A DNA stretch of 64,000 nucleotides from Gordonia sputi NBRC 100414 (GCF_000248055.1 NZ_BAFC01000022.1:1-64000), one strand, 5' to 3'; shown: positions 18,483 through 28,947, numbered from the stretch's first letter. The notes: generated from the sequence alone by a model not told the origin. Numbers and translations are program-made.

Positions 18483-20315
18483 GTGCTCCGCACGCATTTC
18501 GCCGGTTCGCTGCGCCGCGCCGACGCGTCGCAGACCGTCACAGTCGCCGGGTGGGTTGCGCGTCGACGCGACCACGGCGGCGTCGTGTTCATCGATCTGC
18601 GTGACAGCTCCGGGCTGGTGCAGGTCGTCTTCCGCGAGGAGGCGGTGGCCGAGAAGGCACACCGGCTGCGCGCGGAGTACGTCGTGAAGGTCACCGGCGT
18701 CGTCGAGGAACGACCCGCCGGCAGCGAGAACCCGAACCTGCCGTCGGGTGAGATCGAGATCAACGCCACCGACCTCGAGGTGCTCAACGAGTCGGCGCCG
18801 CTGCCGTTCCAGCTCGACGAGAGCCCCGGCGAGGAAGCGCGGCTGCGCTACCGCTACATCGATCTTCGTCGCGAAGGGCCCGCTGCGGCAATCCGCCTGC
18901 GCTCGAAGGCGAATGCTGCCGCTCGCGGTGTGCTCGCCGCTCACGACTTCGTTGAGATCGAGACGCCGACGCTGACCCGCTCGACGCCGGAGGGTGCACG
19001 CGACTTCCTCGTGCCCGCGCGGCTGCAGCCGGGAACGTTCTACGCCCTGCCGCAGAGTCCGCAGCTGTTCAAACAGCTCCTCATGGTGGCCGGTATGGAG
19101 CGCTACTACCAGATCGCTCGCGCCTACCGGGACGAAGATTTCCGCGCCGACCGCCAGCCGGAGTTCACTCAGCTCGACATCGAGATGAGCTTCGTCGACG
19201 AGGACGACGTCATCGCGCTCGCCGAAGAGATCCTCGTGGCGCTGTGGCGGCTCATCGGCGTCGAGGTCTCCACACCGATCCCGCGGATGACCTACGCCGA
19301 CGCGATGCGTCGGTTCGGTTCGGACAAGCCGGATCTGCGTTTCGGGATCGAGCTCGTCGAGTGCACGGAGTACTTCGCCAACACGCCGTTCCGCGTGTTC
19401 CAGGCGCCCTACGTCGGCGCGGTGGTCATGGAGGGCGGGGCGTCGCAGCCGCGTCGTACCCTCGACGCCTGGCAGGAGTGGGCCAAGCAGCGCGGCGCCA
19501 AGGGCCTGGCATACGTGCTCGTCGGCGAGGACGGGACCCTCGGTGGTCCGGTCGCCAAGAACCTCTCCGACGCCGAGCGGGACGGTCTTGCCGCACATGT
19601 CGGCGCCAAGCCCGGCGACTGCGTCTTCTTCGCGGCGGGCCCGGCCAAGGCGCAGCGCGCACTGCTCGGTGCCGCACGCAGCGAGATCGCCGTCCGCCTC
19701 GGACTGATCCCGGCACCGGGCGAGCCCGTCGACCCGTCGACCGCCGCCTGGGCGTTCACCTGGATCGTCGACGCTCCGCTGTTCGAGCCGGCAGACGACG
19801 CGACGGCGTCGGGCGATGTCGCCGTTGGCTCGGGCGCGTGGACCGCGGTGCACCATGCGTTCACCTCGCCCAAGCCGGAGTCGCTCGACGGCCTCGAATC
19901 CGATCCGGGCAACGCGCTGGCCTATGCCTACGACATCGTCTGCAACGGCAACGAGATCGGCGGCGGGTCGATCCGTATCCATCGTCGCGACATCCAGGAA
20001 CGCGTGTTCGCGATCATGGGTATCGACCACGACGAGGCGCAGGAGAAGTTCGGCTTCCTGCTCGACGCCTTCGCCTACGGTGCGCCGCCGCACGGCGGGA
20101 TCGCATTCGGATGGGATCGCATCACGGCACTGCTCGCGGGTGAGAGTTCGATCCGTGAGGTCATCGCCTTCCCGAAGTCGGGCGGTGGCGTCGATCCGCT
20201 CACCGACGCGCCCGCACCGATCACCGCCGCGCAGCGCAAGGAGTCGGGCATCGACGCCAAGCCGAAGCCCAAGGGCGGCGAGTCCGACCAGGGTGCAGCG
20301 AAACCGGCGAGCTGA
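18483..20315 (+). CDS. aspS: Aspartyl-tRNA synthetase (bacterial type)
   Basis: Class II synthetase charging tRNA-Asp. The 610-residue protein has the N-terminal OB-fold anticodon domain ([22 protein letters not shown]), motif 2 ([26 protein letters not shown]), the bacterial GAD insertion (residues about 310-430), and motif 3 ([14 protein letters not shown]). The GTG start has AGGAAGGA 5 bp upstream. Actinobacterial AspRS are often non-discriminating and also charge tRNA-Asn for GatCAB; the sequence alone does not prove this. TAGGAT at about 18431 is a possible -10. Confidence 0.95.
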   Translation: MLRTHFAGSLRRADASQTVTVAGWVARRRDHGGVVFIDLRDSSGLVQVVFREEAVAEKAHRLRAEYVVKVTGVVEERPAGSENPNLPSGEIEINATDLEVLNESAPLPFQLDESPGEEARLRYRYIDLRREGPAAAIRLRSKANAAARGVLAAHDFVEIETPTLTRSTPEGARDFLVPARLQPGTFYALPQSPQLFKQLLMVAGMERYYQIARAYRDEDFRADRQPEFTQLDIEMSFVDEDDVIALAEEILVALWRLIGVEVSTPIPRMTYADAMRRFGSDKPDLRFGIELVECTEYFANTPFRVFQAPYVGAVVMEGGASQPRRTLDAWQEWAKQRGAKGLAYVLVGEDGTLGGPVAKNLSDAERDGLAAHVGAKPGDCVFFAAGPAKAQRALLGAARSEIAVRLGLIPAPGEPVDPSTAAWAFTWIVDAPLFEPADDATASGDVAVGSGAWTAVHHAFTSPKPESLDGLESDPGNALAYAYDIVCNGNEIGGGSIRIHRRDIQERVFAIMGIDHDEAQEKFGFLLDAFAYGAPPHGGIAFGWDRITALLAGESSIREVIAFPKSGGGVDPLTDAPAPITAAQRKESGIDAKPKPKGGESDQGAAKPAS

Positions 20316-20326
20316 ACGGTTGGCGA

Positions 20327-20370
20327 CGGTCCCGCGTGACACATGTCGCACACGGGTGCGAGGGGGACCG
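20327..20370 (+). terminator. Nested hairpin after aspS
   Basis: An outer CGGTCCC / GGGACCG pair (20327-20333 and 20364-20370) encloses a perfect TCGCAC-ACGG-GTGCGA stem-loop (20346-20361). It lies 12 bp after the aspS stop, before the transglutaminase cassette. Confidence 0.45.
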
Positions 20371-20454
20371 CACGTCGGGCGCACGGGCGCTATCTGTGCT
20401 GAGATTTCTACCCATGGGGACGTATCTGCTCGACGACCTCCGGGAGGATGACCG

Positions 20455-23400
20455 GTGACAATCAAGGTGGCGCTCGAACACCGCACTGCGTACGCGTTCG
20501 ATCGGCCTGTCAAGATCTACCCGCACGTGGTGCGGCTGCGTCCTGCGCCGCACTCGCGTACTCCGATCGAGGCGTATTCGCTTGCGGTGGAACCCGCGGG
20601 ACACTTCTTGAACTGGCAGCAGGACGCGTTCAGCAATTACCAAGCGCGCCTTGTGTTTCCGGAACCCTCGACGACTCTGTCGATCACGGTGAGTCTTGTC
20701 GCCGACCTCACGGCGATCAATCCCTTCGATTTCTTCATCGAGGACTGGGCCGAGGACTACGGCTTCGACTACCCCGACGAACTGCGCGAAGACCTCGAGA
20801 TATATCTCCGACCGGTTGGGGTCACCGAGGGGGAGTTCGCCGGGGCGCCGGTGCATCCCGCCATCGCGGAGTTCGCGGCCGAGCACAAGCCGACATCGCC
20901 GACACGCATCATCGACTTCCTCGTCGCGCTCAATCAGGCCGTCCGCGACGCCGTCGGGTACACCGTCCGACTCGAGCAAGGCGTGCAGACGCCGGAGTAC
21001 ACACTCGCCAGCGCCATCGGCTCGTGCCGCGACTCCGCGTGGCTCCTGGTGGCGCTCCTGCGCGAGCTGGGATTGGCGGCGCGCTTTGTCTCCGGCTACC
21101 TGGTGCAGCTCACGTCCGACATCAAGTCGCTCGACGGTCCGTCGGGACCAAGCGCCGATTTCACCGATCTACACGCATGGACAGAGGTCTATCTGCCGGG
21201 CGCTGGTTGGGTGGGCATGGACCCGACGTCGGGTCTGTTCGCGGGGGAGGGCCACATCCCGCTCGCCGCGACGCCGACCCCCGGCGGTGCTGCGCCGATC
21301 AGCGGCGCAACCGGTCCGTGCCACGCGACCCTCGACTTCTCCAACACGGTCACCCGCTTCCACGAGGATCCGCGGGTCACCCTGCCCTATACGGAGTCGC
21401 AGTGGGAGCGGGTCGTCGAACTCGGTGCCGCGGTCGACAAGAAGATGGCAGACAACGACGTCCGACTCACGATGGGTGGTGAGCCGACGTTCGTCTCGCT
21501 GGACAACCAGAGTGATCCGGAATGGACGACCGACGCCGACGGCCCGCACAAGCGTGAGTTGGCGTCGAAGCTCGCCGCGCGCCTCGCCGACGACTACGCA
21601 CCGACCGGCCTCGTGCAGCGCAGTCAGGGCAAGTGGTACCCGGGAGAGCCGCTGCCACGCTGGCAGATCGCCATCATGTGGCGAGCCGACGGCCAGCCGA
21701 TCTGGCGTCGACGCGACCTCCTGGCCGACCCGTGGCAGACGCGCGCGCAGGCCGCCGGGGCGATGGCGCTCGAGGCGTCGGGACCGAAACCGGGCTCTGG
21801 AGGCGATCCCGCCGCCGAAAAGTTGTTGTCGGCGTTCGCATCCGCGTTGGGCCTGCCCGCCACGCAGGTGATGCCCGCGTTCGAGGACCCGCTGGTGCGG
21901 ATGCGCGAGTTGTCGGCACTCCCGCCCGGCGATCCCGGGGCCGACCCGACGCTGCCCGCCGCGCGCGCCGCGGCATGGGCAGCTGCCGCCGCCGAGGTCG
22001 CCGACGCCGACGCCGACATCGAGCCCGCCGACGATTCGACGAAGGCGCGGCGTGAACTGCTCGCGTCGCTCGACGCATCGATCACCGATCCGACGGCGTT
22101 CGTCCTGCCGCTGAGCCGTTCCGAGGACGAGACGGCGTGGCAGAGCGCGCGGTGGACGACGCGACGTGGGCGTCTGGTGCTGACGCCGGGCACCTCTCCC
22201 GCGGGCCTGCGTCTTCCGCTGAACTCATTGTCGTGGGGCCCCGCACCGGTCCTGTACGAAGCCGACCCGTCGGTCCGCGCCGATCCGTTGCCCGACGACG
22301 TCGCAGATTCGTTGGGCCGCACCGTTACCGACGTCGACCCAACCGCCTTCGTGCCGCGCACCGCACTGGTCGCGGAGAAGCGTGGCGACACCCTGTACGT
22401 GTTCCTACCGCCGACCGCAGAGCTCGAGGAGTATCTCGCGATCGTCGAGATGATCGAGAACGCGGCCGCGGAAATCGACACCCCGGTGGTCATCGAGGGC
22501 TACGGCCCACCCGCGGACGCCCGCCTCACCACGTTGACCGTCACACCGGACCCCGGCGTCATCGAGGTCAACGTTCAGCCGACGAGCAGTTTCGCCGAGC
22601 AGACAGAGTTGCTCGACTCGCTCTACGAGCACGCACGCCGCGCCAGGCTGGGTACGGAGACGTTCGATCTCGACGGCAGCCACGGAGGAACCGGCGGCGG
22701 CAACCACATCACCCTCGGCGGATCGACGCCCGCGGATTCACCACTGTTGCGTCGACCGGATCTGCTGGTGTCGATGTTGACCTACTGGCAGCGCCATCCG
22801 TCGCTGTCGTACCTGTTCAGCGGCAAGTTCATCGGAACGACGTCGCAGGCGCCCCGCGCCGACGAGGGCCGCGATTCCGCGCTCTACGAGATGGAGATCG
22901 CGTTCGCCGAGATCGACAGGCTCGCGGTGAAGGGCGAACCGGCGCGCGGTGCCGGCGAGAACGGCGACGGGGCACCACCGAATCCGTGGGTCACCGACCG
23001 GGCGCTGCGGCACCTGCTCACCGACATCACCGGCAATACCCACCGGGCCGAGTTCTGCATCGACAAGCTCTACAGCCCCGATTCCGCGCGCGGCAGGCTC
23101 GGGCTGCTCGAACTCCGCGGTTTCGAGATGCCGCCGCATCAGCGGATGGCGATGGTGCAGTCGCTCCTCGTCCGCTCCCTGGTCTCGTGGTTCTGGGAGA
23201 AACCCTACCGCAGCAGGCTCATCCACCACGGCGCCGACCTGCACGGCAAGTACCTGCTGCCGCAGTACGTCATCGCCGACATCGCGCAGGTCGCCGAGGA
23301 ACTGCGCGAGGCGGGTTATCCGTTCGACACCGCCTGGCTCGACCCGTTCACGGAGTTCCGGTTCCCGCGCCTGGGGACCGTCGCGATCCGCGAGTACGAG

Positions 23401-23937
23401 GTCGAACTGCGCGGGGCAATCGAACCGTGGAACACGCTCGGCGAGGAGTCGACGGGTACCGGAACCGCGCGCTACGTCGACTCGTCGATCGAGCGGGTGC
23501 AGGTGCGTGTGCAGGGTGCCGAAGACGACCGGTTCGTGTTGACCTGCAACGGATATCCGATCCCGCTGACGGGCACCGGCAGGCCGGGTGAGCGCGTGGC
23601 AGGCATCCGGTTCCGGGCATGGCAGCCGCCTAGCGCGCTGCACCCGACCATCAGCATCGACACCCCGTTGACCTTCGACCTCGTCGACACCCTCGCGGGC
23701 CGATCCGTCGGCGGCGCGACCTACCACATCGTGCATCCGGGCGGACGGGCCTACGACCGCCCACCGGTCAATGCCGTCGAGGCGGAGTCGCGCAGGAACG
23801 GTCGGTTCGAGGCGGCCGGGCACACCAGCGGCTCCGTCGACGTCGGACTGCTCCGGGAGCGGGTCGCCCGCATGGCCACCGACAGTGGGGTCCCGGCGAT
23901 CCTCGATCTGCGTCGGGCACGTACAGTTCTTCGGTGA
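20455..23937 (+). CDS. Transglutaminase-like protein with DUF2126 domain
   Basis: A 1160-residue cytoplasmic protein. Residues 1-85 match the bacterial transglutaminase N-terminal domain (ALEHRTAYAFDRPVKIYPHVVRLRPAPH). A papain-like transglutaminase core follows with an intact triad: C191 (GSCRDSAWLL), H240 (DLHAWTEVYL) and D256 (GMDPTSGLF). From about residue 330 the rest is DUF2126 (GGEPTFVSLDNQ, RSQGKWYPGEPLPRWQ, GSHGGTGGGNHITLGG, LRGFEMPPHQRM). The GTG start has GGGAGG upstream, and the gene overlaps the ATP-grasp gene by 4 bp. Families of this type are predicted to cut or form peptide/isopeptide bonds together with ATP-grasp ligases; the substrate is unknown. Confidence 0.88.
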   Translation: MTIKVALEHRTAYAFDRPVKIYPHVVRLRPAPHSRTPIEAYSLAVEPAGHFLNWQQDAFSNYQARLVFPEPSTTLSITVSLVADLTAINPFDFFIEDWAEDYGFDYPDELREDLEIYLRPVGVTEGEFAGAPVHPAIAEFAAEHKPTSPTRIIDFLVALNQAVRDAVGYTVRLEQGVQTPEYTLASAIGSCRDSAWLLVALLRELGLAARFVSGYLVQLTSDIKSLDGPSGPSADFTDLHAWTEVYLPGAGWVGMDPTSGLFAGEGHIPLAATPTPGGAAPISGATGPCHATLDFSNTVTRFHEDPRVTLPYTESQWERVVELGAAVDKKMADNDVRLTMGGEPTFVSLDNQSDPEWTTDADGPHKRELASKLAARLADDYAPTGLVQRSQGKWYPGEPLPRWQIAIMWRADGQPIWRRRDLLADPWQTRAQAAGAMALEASGPKPGSGGDPAAEKLLSAFASALGLPATQVMPAFEDPLVRMRELSALPPGDPGADPTLPAARAAAWAAAAAEVADADADIEPADDSTKARRELLASLDASITDPTAFVLPLSRSEDETAWQSARWTTRRGRLVLTPGTSPAGLRLPLNSLSWGPAPVLYEADPSVRADPLPDDVADSLGRTVTDVDPTAFVPRTALVAEKRGDTLYVFLPPTAELEEYLAIVEMIENAAAEIDTPVVIEGYGPPADARLTTLTVTPDPGVIEVNVQPTSSFAEQTELLDSLYEHARRARLGTETFDLDGSHGGTGGGNHITLGGSTPADSPLLRRPDLLVSMLTYWQRHPSLSYLFSGKFIGTTSQAPRADEGRDSALYEMEIAFAEIDRLAVKGEPARGAGENGDGAPPNPWVTDRALRHLLTDITGNTHRAEFCIDKLYSPDSARGRLGLLELRGFEMPPHQRMAMVQSLLVRSLVSWFWEKPYRSRLIHHGADLHGKYLLPQYVIADIAQVAEELREAGYPFDTAWLDPFTEFRFPRLGTVAIREYEVELRGAIEPWNTLGEESTGTGTARYVDSSIERVQVRVQGAEDDRFVLTCNGYPIPLTGTGRPGERVAGIRFRAWQPPSALHPTISIDTPLTFDLVDTLAGRSVGGATYHIVHPGGRAYDRPPVNAVEAESRRNGRFEAAGHTSGSVDVGLLRERVARMATDSGVPAILDLRRARTVLR

Positions 23938-26675
23938 CTGTTTCAGCGGGCGGCGGTGTCCCCGCGGTGTTCGACAGGTACCGATCCGACGGTTACACGC
24001 TGTTCGATCTCGGACAGCTCAATTCGGGCGGTTCCGCACCGGCTGCCGCACGCAACCATTACGACGAAGTGCTCGATTCCGCGGGCGCGATCCGTCCCGC
24101 ATGGGACGAACTCGTCGCGGGCTACGCGCTGCGTGGCGACGACCGACTGCGGGCGTCGGCGGCGCGGCTTGCCTCGGCGGTATCAGATGAGGGCGTCGTC
24201 TACAACCAGGTCGACGGCACCTCGACCATTCCGCGACCCTGGCTGCTCGACGCTGTCCCGCTGATCCTCGACGGTGTCGAGTGGGCCGAGCTGGAGAAGG
24301 CGATCACCCAGCGGTCGATGCTGCTCGATCTCATCCTGCGCGACATCTACCGCGACCAGAAGACCATCAACGCAGGGCTGATACCTCCGGAGATGGTCTT
24401 CGGGCATCCCGGCTACGTGCGCAAAGCCGCCCGGCTCGAGGTTGCGGGGCCGCACGCGCTGTTCCTGCACGCACTCGACCTCGGACGCCTGTCCGACGGC
24501 ACCTTCGCCGTCTACGCCGATCGGACGCAGGCGCCGTCGGGCGTCGGGTTCGCCATCGCCGACCGCCGACTGATCTCCCGTACGTTCCCGCAACTGTTCC
24601 AGCGCTGTGCACCACGCCCGATGGCGACGTTCGCCGGCACGCTGCGACTGGCGCTGACCGACTACGCCCCGCCGGGGGTCGACGACCCGACCGTTGCGGT
24701 GTTCAGCCCCGGCAGCATGTCAGAGACCTTCTTCGACCAGGCGTATCTGGCGTCCGTGCTGGGTTTCCCGCTGGTCGAGGGCGCCGATCTGACGGTGCGT
24801 GACGGCGCGGTCTACATGCGGTCGCTCGGCAAGTACAAACGTGTCGATGTGCTGCTGCGCCGCGTCGACGCCTCCTACTGCGACCCGCTCGACCTGCGCA
24901 CCCACTCCCGTCTGGGCGTCGCGGGACTCGTCGAGGCCATCTCCCGTGGAAACATCACCGTCGTCAACACGCTCGGCAGTGGCGTGCTGGAGAATCCGGC
25001 GTTGAACACCGTCCTGGCCAAGGTCGCGCCGATGCTCATCGACGAGGAACTCGCTCTCGAATCGGTGCCGACATATTGGGCAGGCGAGGAGTCGGCGAAA
25101 TCGAAGATCCTGTCGTCGCTCGACTCACTCGTCCTCACGAACTTCCGTACCGGCGAGGAATTCGTCGGTCCCGCAACGAATTCCGCGACCAGGGAAGTAT
25201 TGCGTTCGCGGATCGACTTCGACGCCTGGCAGTGGGTGGGCCGCGAGGTCGAGGCATACTCGGTGGCGCCGAGCCTGACCGACGCGGCGTTGCCCGCGCA
25301 GGGACGCGGCACGCTGCGTGCCGCACCCGTCTCCGTGCGCGCGTTCTCGGTCGCGCAGGGACCCACCTACGCGGTGATGCCGGGCGGTCTCGGGTCGGTC
25401 CTCGCCGACGGCGTCGTCGGCGCGTCACTGGCATCTGTTGCCGCCAAGGACATCTGGGTGACCAATCCCGATGTGGGAGGACATGTTTCGCGGCGTACGG
25501 AGTTGCGAGGCGAACCCGACGACGAGGTCGCCATCATCACGCGCCCGGCGTCGACCGGCTATTCCGACATCGCAGCCGCCGCGAGTCCGCGCGTACTCGC
25601 CGACATGTTCTGGTTCGGCCGGTACGGCGAGCGCACCGAGTCGGTCACACGGCTGGCGAAGGTCGCCCGCGAGCGCTACCAGGACTTCCAGTACCGGCCG
25701 TGGATGTCGGGAACCGCTGCGGTGCCGCTGTTCTTGCATGCGGTCGCCGAGGTGACCGGGACCACCGGCCTGCTCGGCACGGGGGAGACGTTGCTCGACG
25801 ACGATTCATCACTCTCGTCGATAGAGCAGGTCAATACCGCGATCGTGAAGATCGCCGAACTGACCGTCAATCGCCACACCCAGGGCACCATCGCACACTC
25901 GACCGAACGCCTCGTCGCCACAGCCAGGGCCGTCCGCGACCAGATGTCGACGAGTACGTGGATGGTGTTGACCCCGATGGAGCGCGCGCTCGAGTCGATG
26001 ACGCGCCAGATCGAACGCGCCCGCGATGACGTCGGTGCGGGCACCGGGGTGTTCGGCGACGCAGCACTCGACCTCGGACCCGATCTCGCCCGCACGCACG
26101 AGCACATCCTGCACGGCGCTCTCGCACTGTCCGGTCTGCAAGCCGAATCGATGGTCCACGACGCCGCCTGGCTGCTCATGGATCTCGGCAGGCGTATCGA
26201 GCGGGTGATCACGCTCGCCGACCTCACCCGGAAGCTGTTCGAGTACGAGCATCCGCTCGACATGGAACAGGCACTCCTGGAGTCGTACCTCAGCGCCACC
26301 GAGTCGTCGGTCATCTACCGCAGACGCAACCGCGGTCTCTACCGTGCAGAGGCCGTCGCCGAGCTGTTGATGTTCGACGAGACCAACCCGCGCGCGATGA
26401 TCTACCAACTCACCAAGATGCACGACGACCTGGCATCGCTGCCCGAGGCGCTGCGCTCTGCCGCCGCCGAGCGAGCGGTCGAGGAGATGACGGCCGAACT
26501 GCGTCGCTGCGGCCCGGCCGATCTCAGCAGCGTCGACGGAAACGGTCAGCGCGCTGAGCTCGTCGAATTGACGAGCACACTGCGCGACCGTGCACGCGCG
26601 CTGTCCGACCTGCTGAACCGGACGCGATTCGCTCCGCCGCGCACCGCGCAACCGATCTGGGGAGGTCAGCTGTGA
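23934..26675 (+). CDS. Circularly permuted ATP-grasp plus alpha-E domain protein
   Basis: A 913-residue two-part protein. Residues about 60-560 are a circularly permuted ATP-grasp type 2 domain (DUF404/DUF407, COG2308) with family blocks DRTQAPSGVGFAIADR, VDVLLRRVDASYCDPLDLR and VNTLGSGVLENPAL. From about 580 it is an alpha-E helical domain (DUF403, COG2307) beginning SPRVLADMFWFGRYGERTES. Elsewhere the two halves are often separate genes; here they are fused. ATP-grasp enzymes form amide or ester bonds through acyl phosphates, so a peptide-ligase role is likely but unproven. The GTG start and stop overlap both neighbours. Confidence 0.88.
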   Translation: MTVSAGGGVPAVFDRYRSDGYTLFDLGQLNSGGSAPAAARNHYDEVLDSAGAIRPAWDELVAGYALRGDDRLRASAARLASAVSDEGVVYNQVDGTSTIPRPWLLDAVPLILDGVEWAELEKAITQRSMLLDLILRDIYRDQKTINAGLIPPEMVFGHPGYVRKAARLEVAGPHALFLHALDLGRLSDGTFAVYADRTQAPSGVGFAIADRRLISRTFPQLFQRCAPRPMATFAGTLRLALTDYAPPGVDDPTVAVFSPGSMSETFFDQAYLASVLGFPLVEGADLTVRDGAVYMRSLGKYKRVDVLLRRVDASYCDPLDLRTHSRLGVAGLVEAISRGNITVVNTLGSGVLENPALNTVLAKVAPMLIDEELALESVPTYWAGEESAKSKILSSLDSLVLTNFRTGEEFVGPATNSATREVLRSRIDFDAWQWVGREVEAYSVAPSLTDAALPAQGRGTLRAAPVSVRAFSVAQGPTYAVMPGGLGSVLADGVVGASLASVAAKDIWVTNPDVGGHVSRRTELRGEPDDEVAIITRPASTGYSDIAAAASPRVLADMFWFGRYGERTESVTRLAKVARERYQDFQYRPWMSGTAAVPLFLHAVAEVTGTTGLLGTGETLLDDDSSLSSIEQVNTAIVKIAELTVNRHTQGTIAHSTERLVATARAVRDQMSTSTWMVLTPMERALESMTRQIERARDDVGAGTGVFGDAALDLGPDLARTHEHILHGALALSGLQAESMVHDAAWLLMDLGRRIERVITLADLTRKLFEYEHPLDMEQALLESYLSATESSVIYRRRNRGLYRAEAVAELLMFDETNPRAMIYQLTKMHDDLASLPEALRSAAAERAVEEMTAELRRCGPADLSSVDGNGQRAELVELTSTLRDRARALSDLLNRTRFAPPRTAQPIWGGQL

Positions 26676-27595
26676 CGACACCCGCCGATGCGCCGGCAAC
26701 GCGCAAGTACCGAGTCTTCCACCGCACCTGCTACACCTACGACGACGAGGTGTCGTCGTCGTATGGCAGGTGCTATCTGACGCCGCGCGACCTGCCGTAC
26801 CAGCGTGTCCACGACACCGAGACGGTGATCTCGCCCGAGCCCGCTGACCGGTCCGTCGGCGTCGACGTCTACGGCAACATCGACGCCTACTTCCACGTCC
26901 GTACCGCTCACCGCGTACTGGAGGTGACCACGACGTCGATCGTCGAGGTTGACCCCATCGACCAGGGACTCGTACACAGCGTCGCCGCTCGCGCACCCTG
27001 GGAGGACGCCCGCCCAGCTGCCACCGGGGCGGTTCTGGTCGACGAGTTCGTACTCGACCTCGACCCACCGGAGATCACGCCTGCCGTGCGCGACTACGCC
27101 GCGGCGGTGTTCACCCCCGGCCGTCCGCTCGTCGACGCGATCATCGACCTGACGGCGCGCATCTTCTCCGACTTCACCTACCGTTCCGGATCGACGGCGA
27201 TCAGCACGCGCGTCGACACGGTGCTCGAACGTCGGATGGGCGTGTGTCAGGACTTCGCCCGGGTGGCCATCGCCTGTCTGCGGTCGGTGGGACTCGCGGC
27301 GCGCTACGAGTCCGGCTACCTCGCGACCGACCCGCCGCCGGGCACCGAGCGCATCTTCGGCGCCGATGCCAGCCATGCGTGGGCCGCGGTTTGGCTGCCC
27401 GGTGATCGGTGGCTGGCCTTCGATCCGACGAACAACAAGCTCGTCGACGAACGTCACGTCACCGTGGCGTGGGGTCGTGATTACGACGACGTCCCGCCGC
27501 TGCGTGGCGTGATCTACACCGATGCGTCCAAGAGCGAGATCGAGGTCTCCGTCGACGTCAGTCCCTTGTCAGACAAGTCGGAGGCGAGGACGTGA
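26672..27595 (+). CDS. Transglutaminase family protein
   Basis: A 307-residue cytoplasmic transglutaminase-like protein and third gene of the cassette. N-terminal domain: FHRTCYTYDDEVSSSYGRCYLTPRDLPYQ. Papain-like core with an intact triad: C192 (GVCQDFARVAIACLRSVGLAARYESGYL), H235 (DASHAWAAVWLPG) and D251 (FDPTNNKLVDE). The Cys lies at almost the same residue number as in the DUF2126 fusion, so the two are probably paralogous modules. The GTG overlaps the preceding stop by 4 bp. No signal peptide is visible. Confidence 0.88.
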   Translation: MTTPADAPATRKYRVFHRTCYTYDDEVSSSYGRCYLTPRDLPYQRVHDTETVISPEPADRSVGVDVYGNIDAYFHVRTAHRVLEVTTTSIVEVDPIDQGLVHSVAARAPWEDARPAATGAVLVDEFVLDLDPPEITPAVRDYAAAVFTPGRPLVDAIIDLTARIFSDFTYRSGSTAISTRVDTVLERRMGVCQDFARVAIACLRSVGLAARYESGYLATDPPPGTERIFGADASHAWAAVWLPGDRWLAFDPTNNKLVDERHVTVAWGRDYDDVPPLRGVIYTDASKSEIEVSVDVSPLSDKSEART

Positions 27596-27673
27596 GCGCT
27601 GCGGGCCGCATTCGAACCCGACCTGATTCGGGACAGTGTCGGTCGAAAAGCCGTCGGCGAACCGAATTGTTGT

Positions 27674-27690
27674 CTTTTGCGACACAAAAG
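27674..27690. repeat. AT-rich stem-loop after the transglutaminase cassette
   Basis: CTTTTG-CGACA-CAAAAG is a perfect 6-bp stem with a 5-nt loop, unusually AT-rich for this genome. It lies between the cassette and the kinase gene and could be an operator or a weak terminator. I see no convincing gene in 27596-27802. Confidence 0.35.
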
Positions 27691-27762
27691 GATCAGGTGA
27701 ACGAAAACTGCAGGTCGAGGCCGTGCCGTGCAGGGTGCTCCCGTGTTCAGTCGCATAATCCG

Positions 27763-27792
27763 GTGACGCGTGTCGGCGCCGACGAGTAGGTT
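27763..27792 (+). promoter_or_regulatory. Candidate promoter of the APH-fold kinase gene
   Basis: GTGACG (27763-27768) and TAGGTT (27787-27792) are spaced 18 bp apart, and the ATG follows after 10 bp with no Shine-Dalgarno sequence. This suggests a leaderless or nearly leaderless mRNA, separate from the upstream cassette. Confidence 0.4.
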
Positions 27793-27802
27793 GGTTGGTG
27801 CC

Positions 27803-28942
27803 ATGACGGTCATCACAGAAAGCCGCGTCACCAGCGTGGTGCGTGCCGCAGAAACAATGTTGTCCCGCCGAGCGGGGTCGCCGGTGGTTCTCGCCGATCC
27901 CGAGGATCTCGGAGGAAGCGGCCGAACCACGGTCGTAAGGGTACGCGTGGCGCAGAACCCTCTGTCGATGGACCGCACCCTGGTCATCAAGGCGCTCCCG
28001 AGCCACGAGGACCCGCAGGCCTTTCACCGCGAGATCGCGTCGTACAAATACGCGACGGCGCTGCCGACGGAGTCGCGGCCCGGTCCGCAACTGATTGCCT
28101 CCGATCCCGACAACCGGTTGATGGTGCTCTCCGACCTCGGCCGCGGGCATCCGTTGACAGTGCTGCTCGCCGACGCCGACGTGGTCGAGATGAGCCGTGC
28201 GGTGAGCGCGTGGGGCCAGGCGCTCGGTCGGATGCATGCGGCAACGGTCGGCGGAGAAGGCGACTTCGACGCCCTCGTACGCCACGGTGCTGCAGGCACC
28301 GCGGGCAGGGACATCCTCCGCGACGAAGCCATCCGTGCCGTGTCCGCTGCATCGGCACGCGTCGCCGACCTCGGGCTGACGCTTCCAGACGCAGTCGCCG
28401 AGGCACTGACGTCGGCGTGCGCGCTCTTCGACGAGGGCGACCACCGCGCATTCAGCCCCTCCGACGTCGGCCCCGAGAACATCCTTCTCAACGACGACGG
28501 CGTGCAGTTCATGGATTACGAGTGGGGCGGATTCCGCGACGCCACACTCGACATCGCCTACGGATTGGTCACCTTTGCCCCGCAACTCGGGCCGGCAGGC
28601 GTCGCTCACCGCCTCGACCTCGAGGTGTCGATGGTCGACGCCTGGCGCTCGGAAGTGGTGCCGATCTGGCCCGCACTCGAGCGCGATCGCTACATGGCAC
28701 GGCAGTTGCTCACGGCGCGGCTGCTGTGGGTGTGGTTGTCGACGGTGTGGATGCTGCCCGATTCGTCGACCGACACCGTTCCGATGACGCACTACGCCCA
28801 CGACTGGGCGCTGCACACCAACGATCCCCGTGTCCTCGTGGCGCGCTGGTCCGATCTCGCCGCCGCGGCGACGAGCAACGCCGAGATCTCTGAGTTCGCA
28901 ACCGAAGTGGGCCTCGCGCTGCAGCGTGCGTGGCTGGACTGA
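27803..28942 (+). CDS. APH-fold phosphotransferase family protein
   Basis: A 379-residue protein with the aminoglycoside phosphotransferase/choline kinase fold. N-lobe: [23 protein letters not shown]. Hinge: [14 protein letters not shown]. Catalytic loop: [13 protein letters not shown] with D221 and N226. Metal-binding Asp D238 lies in [11 protein letters not shown]. The usual HxD histidine of the catalytic loop is replaced by P219. The substrate is unknown, and the fold alone does not imply antibiotic resistance. ATG 27803 is preferred over a GTG at 27770 because a TAGGTT box precedes it. Its end lies within a few bases of rarA. Confidence 0.75.
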   Translation: MTVITESRVTSVVRAAETMLSRRAGSPVVLADPEDLGGSGRTTVVRVRVAQNPLSMDRTLVIKALPSHEDPQAFHREIASYKYATALPTESRPGPQLIASDPDNRLMVLSDLGRGHPLTVLLADADVVEMSRAVSAWGQALGRMHAATVGGEGDFDALVRHGAAGTAGRDILRDEAIRAVSAASARVADLGLTLPDAVAEALTSACALFDEGDHRAFSPSDVGPENILLNDDGVQFMDYEWGGFRDATLDIAYGLVTFAPQLGPAGVAHRLDLEVSMVDAWRSEVVPIWPALERDRYMARQLLTARLLWVWLSTVWMLPDSSTDTVPMTHYAHDWALHTNDPRVLVARWSDLAAAATSNAEISEFATEVGLALQRAWLD

Positions 28943-28947
28943 CCGCG

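Noticed and set aside
22137-23591. 484-codon frame on the plus strand
   Set aside because: A shifted frame inside the DUF2126 gene, very rich in arginine, with no independent start signal.
27592-27789. 65-codon frame starting in the stop of the second transglutaminase gene
   Set aside because: The GTGA overlap is suggestive, but the product is R/S-rich with no similarity I recognise, and the region contains a hairpin and the kinase promoter.
27803-28942. Aminoglycoside-resistance gene
   Set aside because: Only the kinase fold is shared; the catalytic loop is divergent and nothing in the context suggests resistance.
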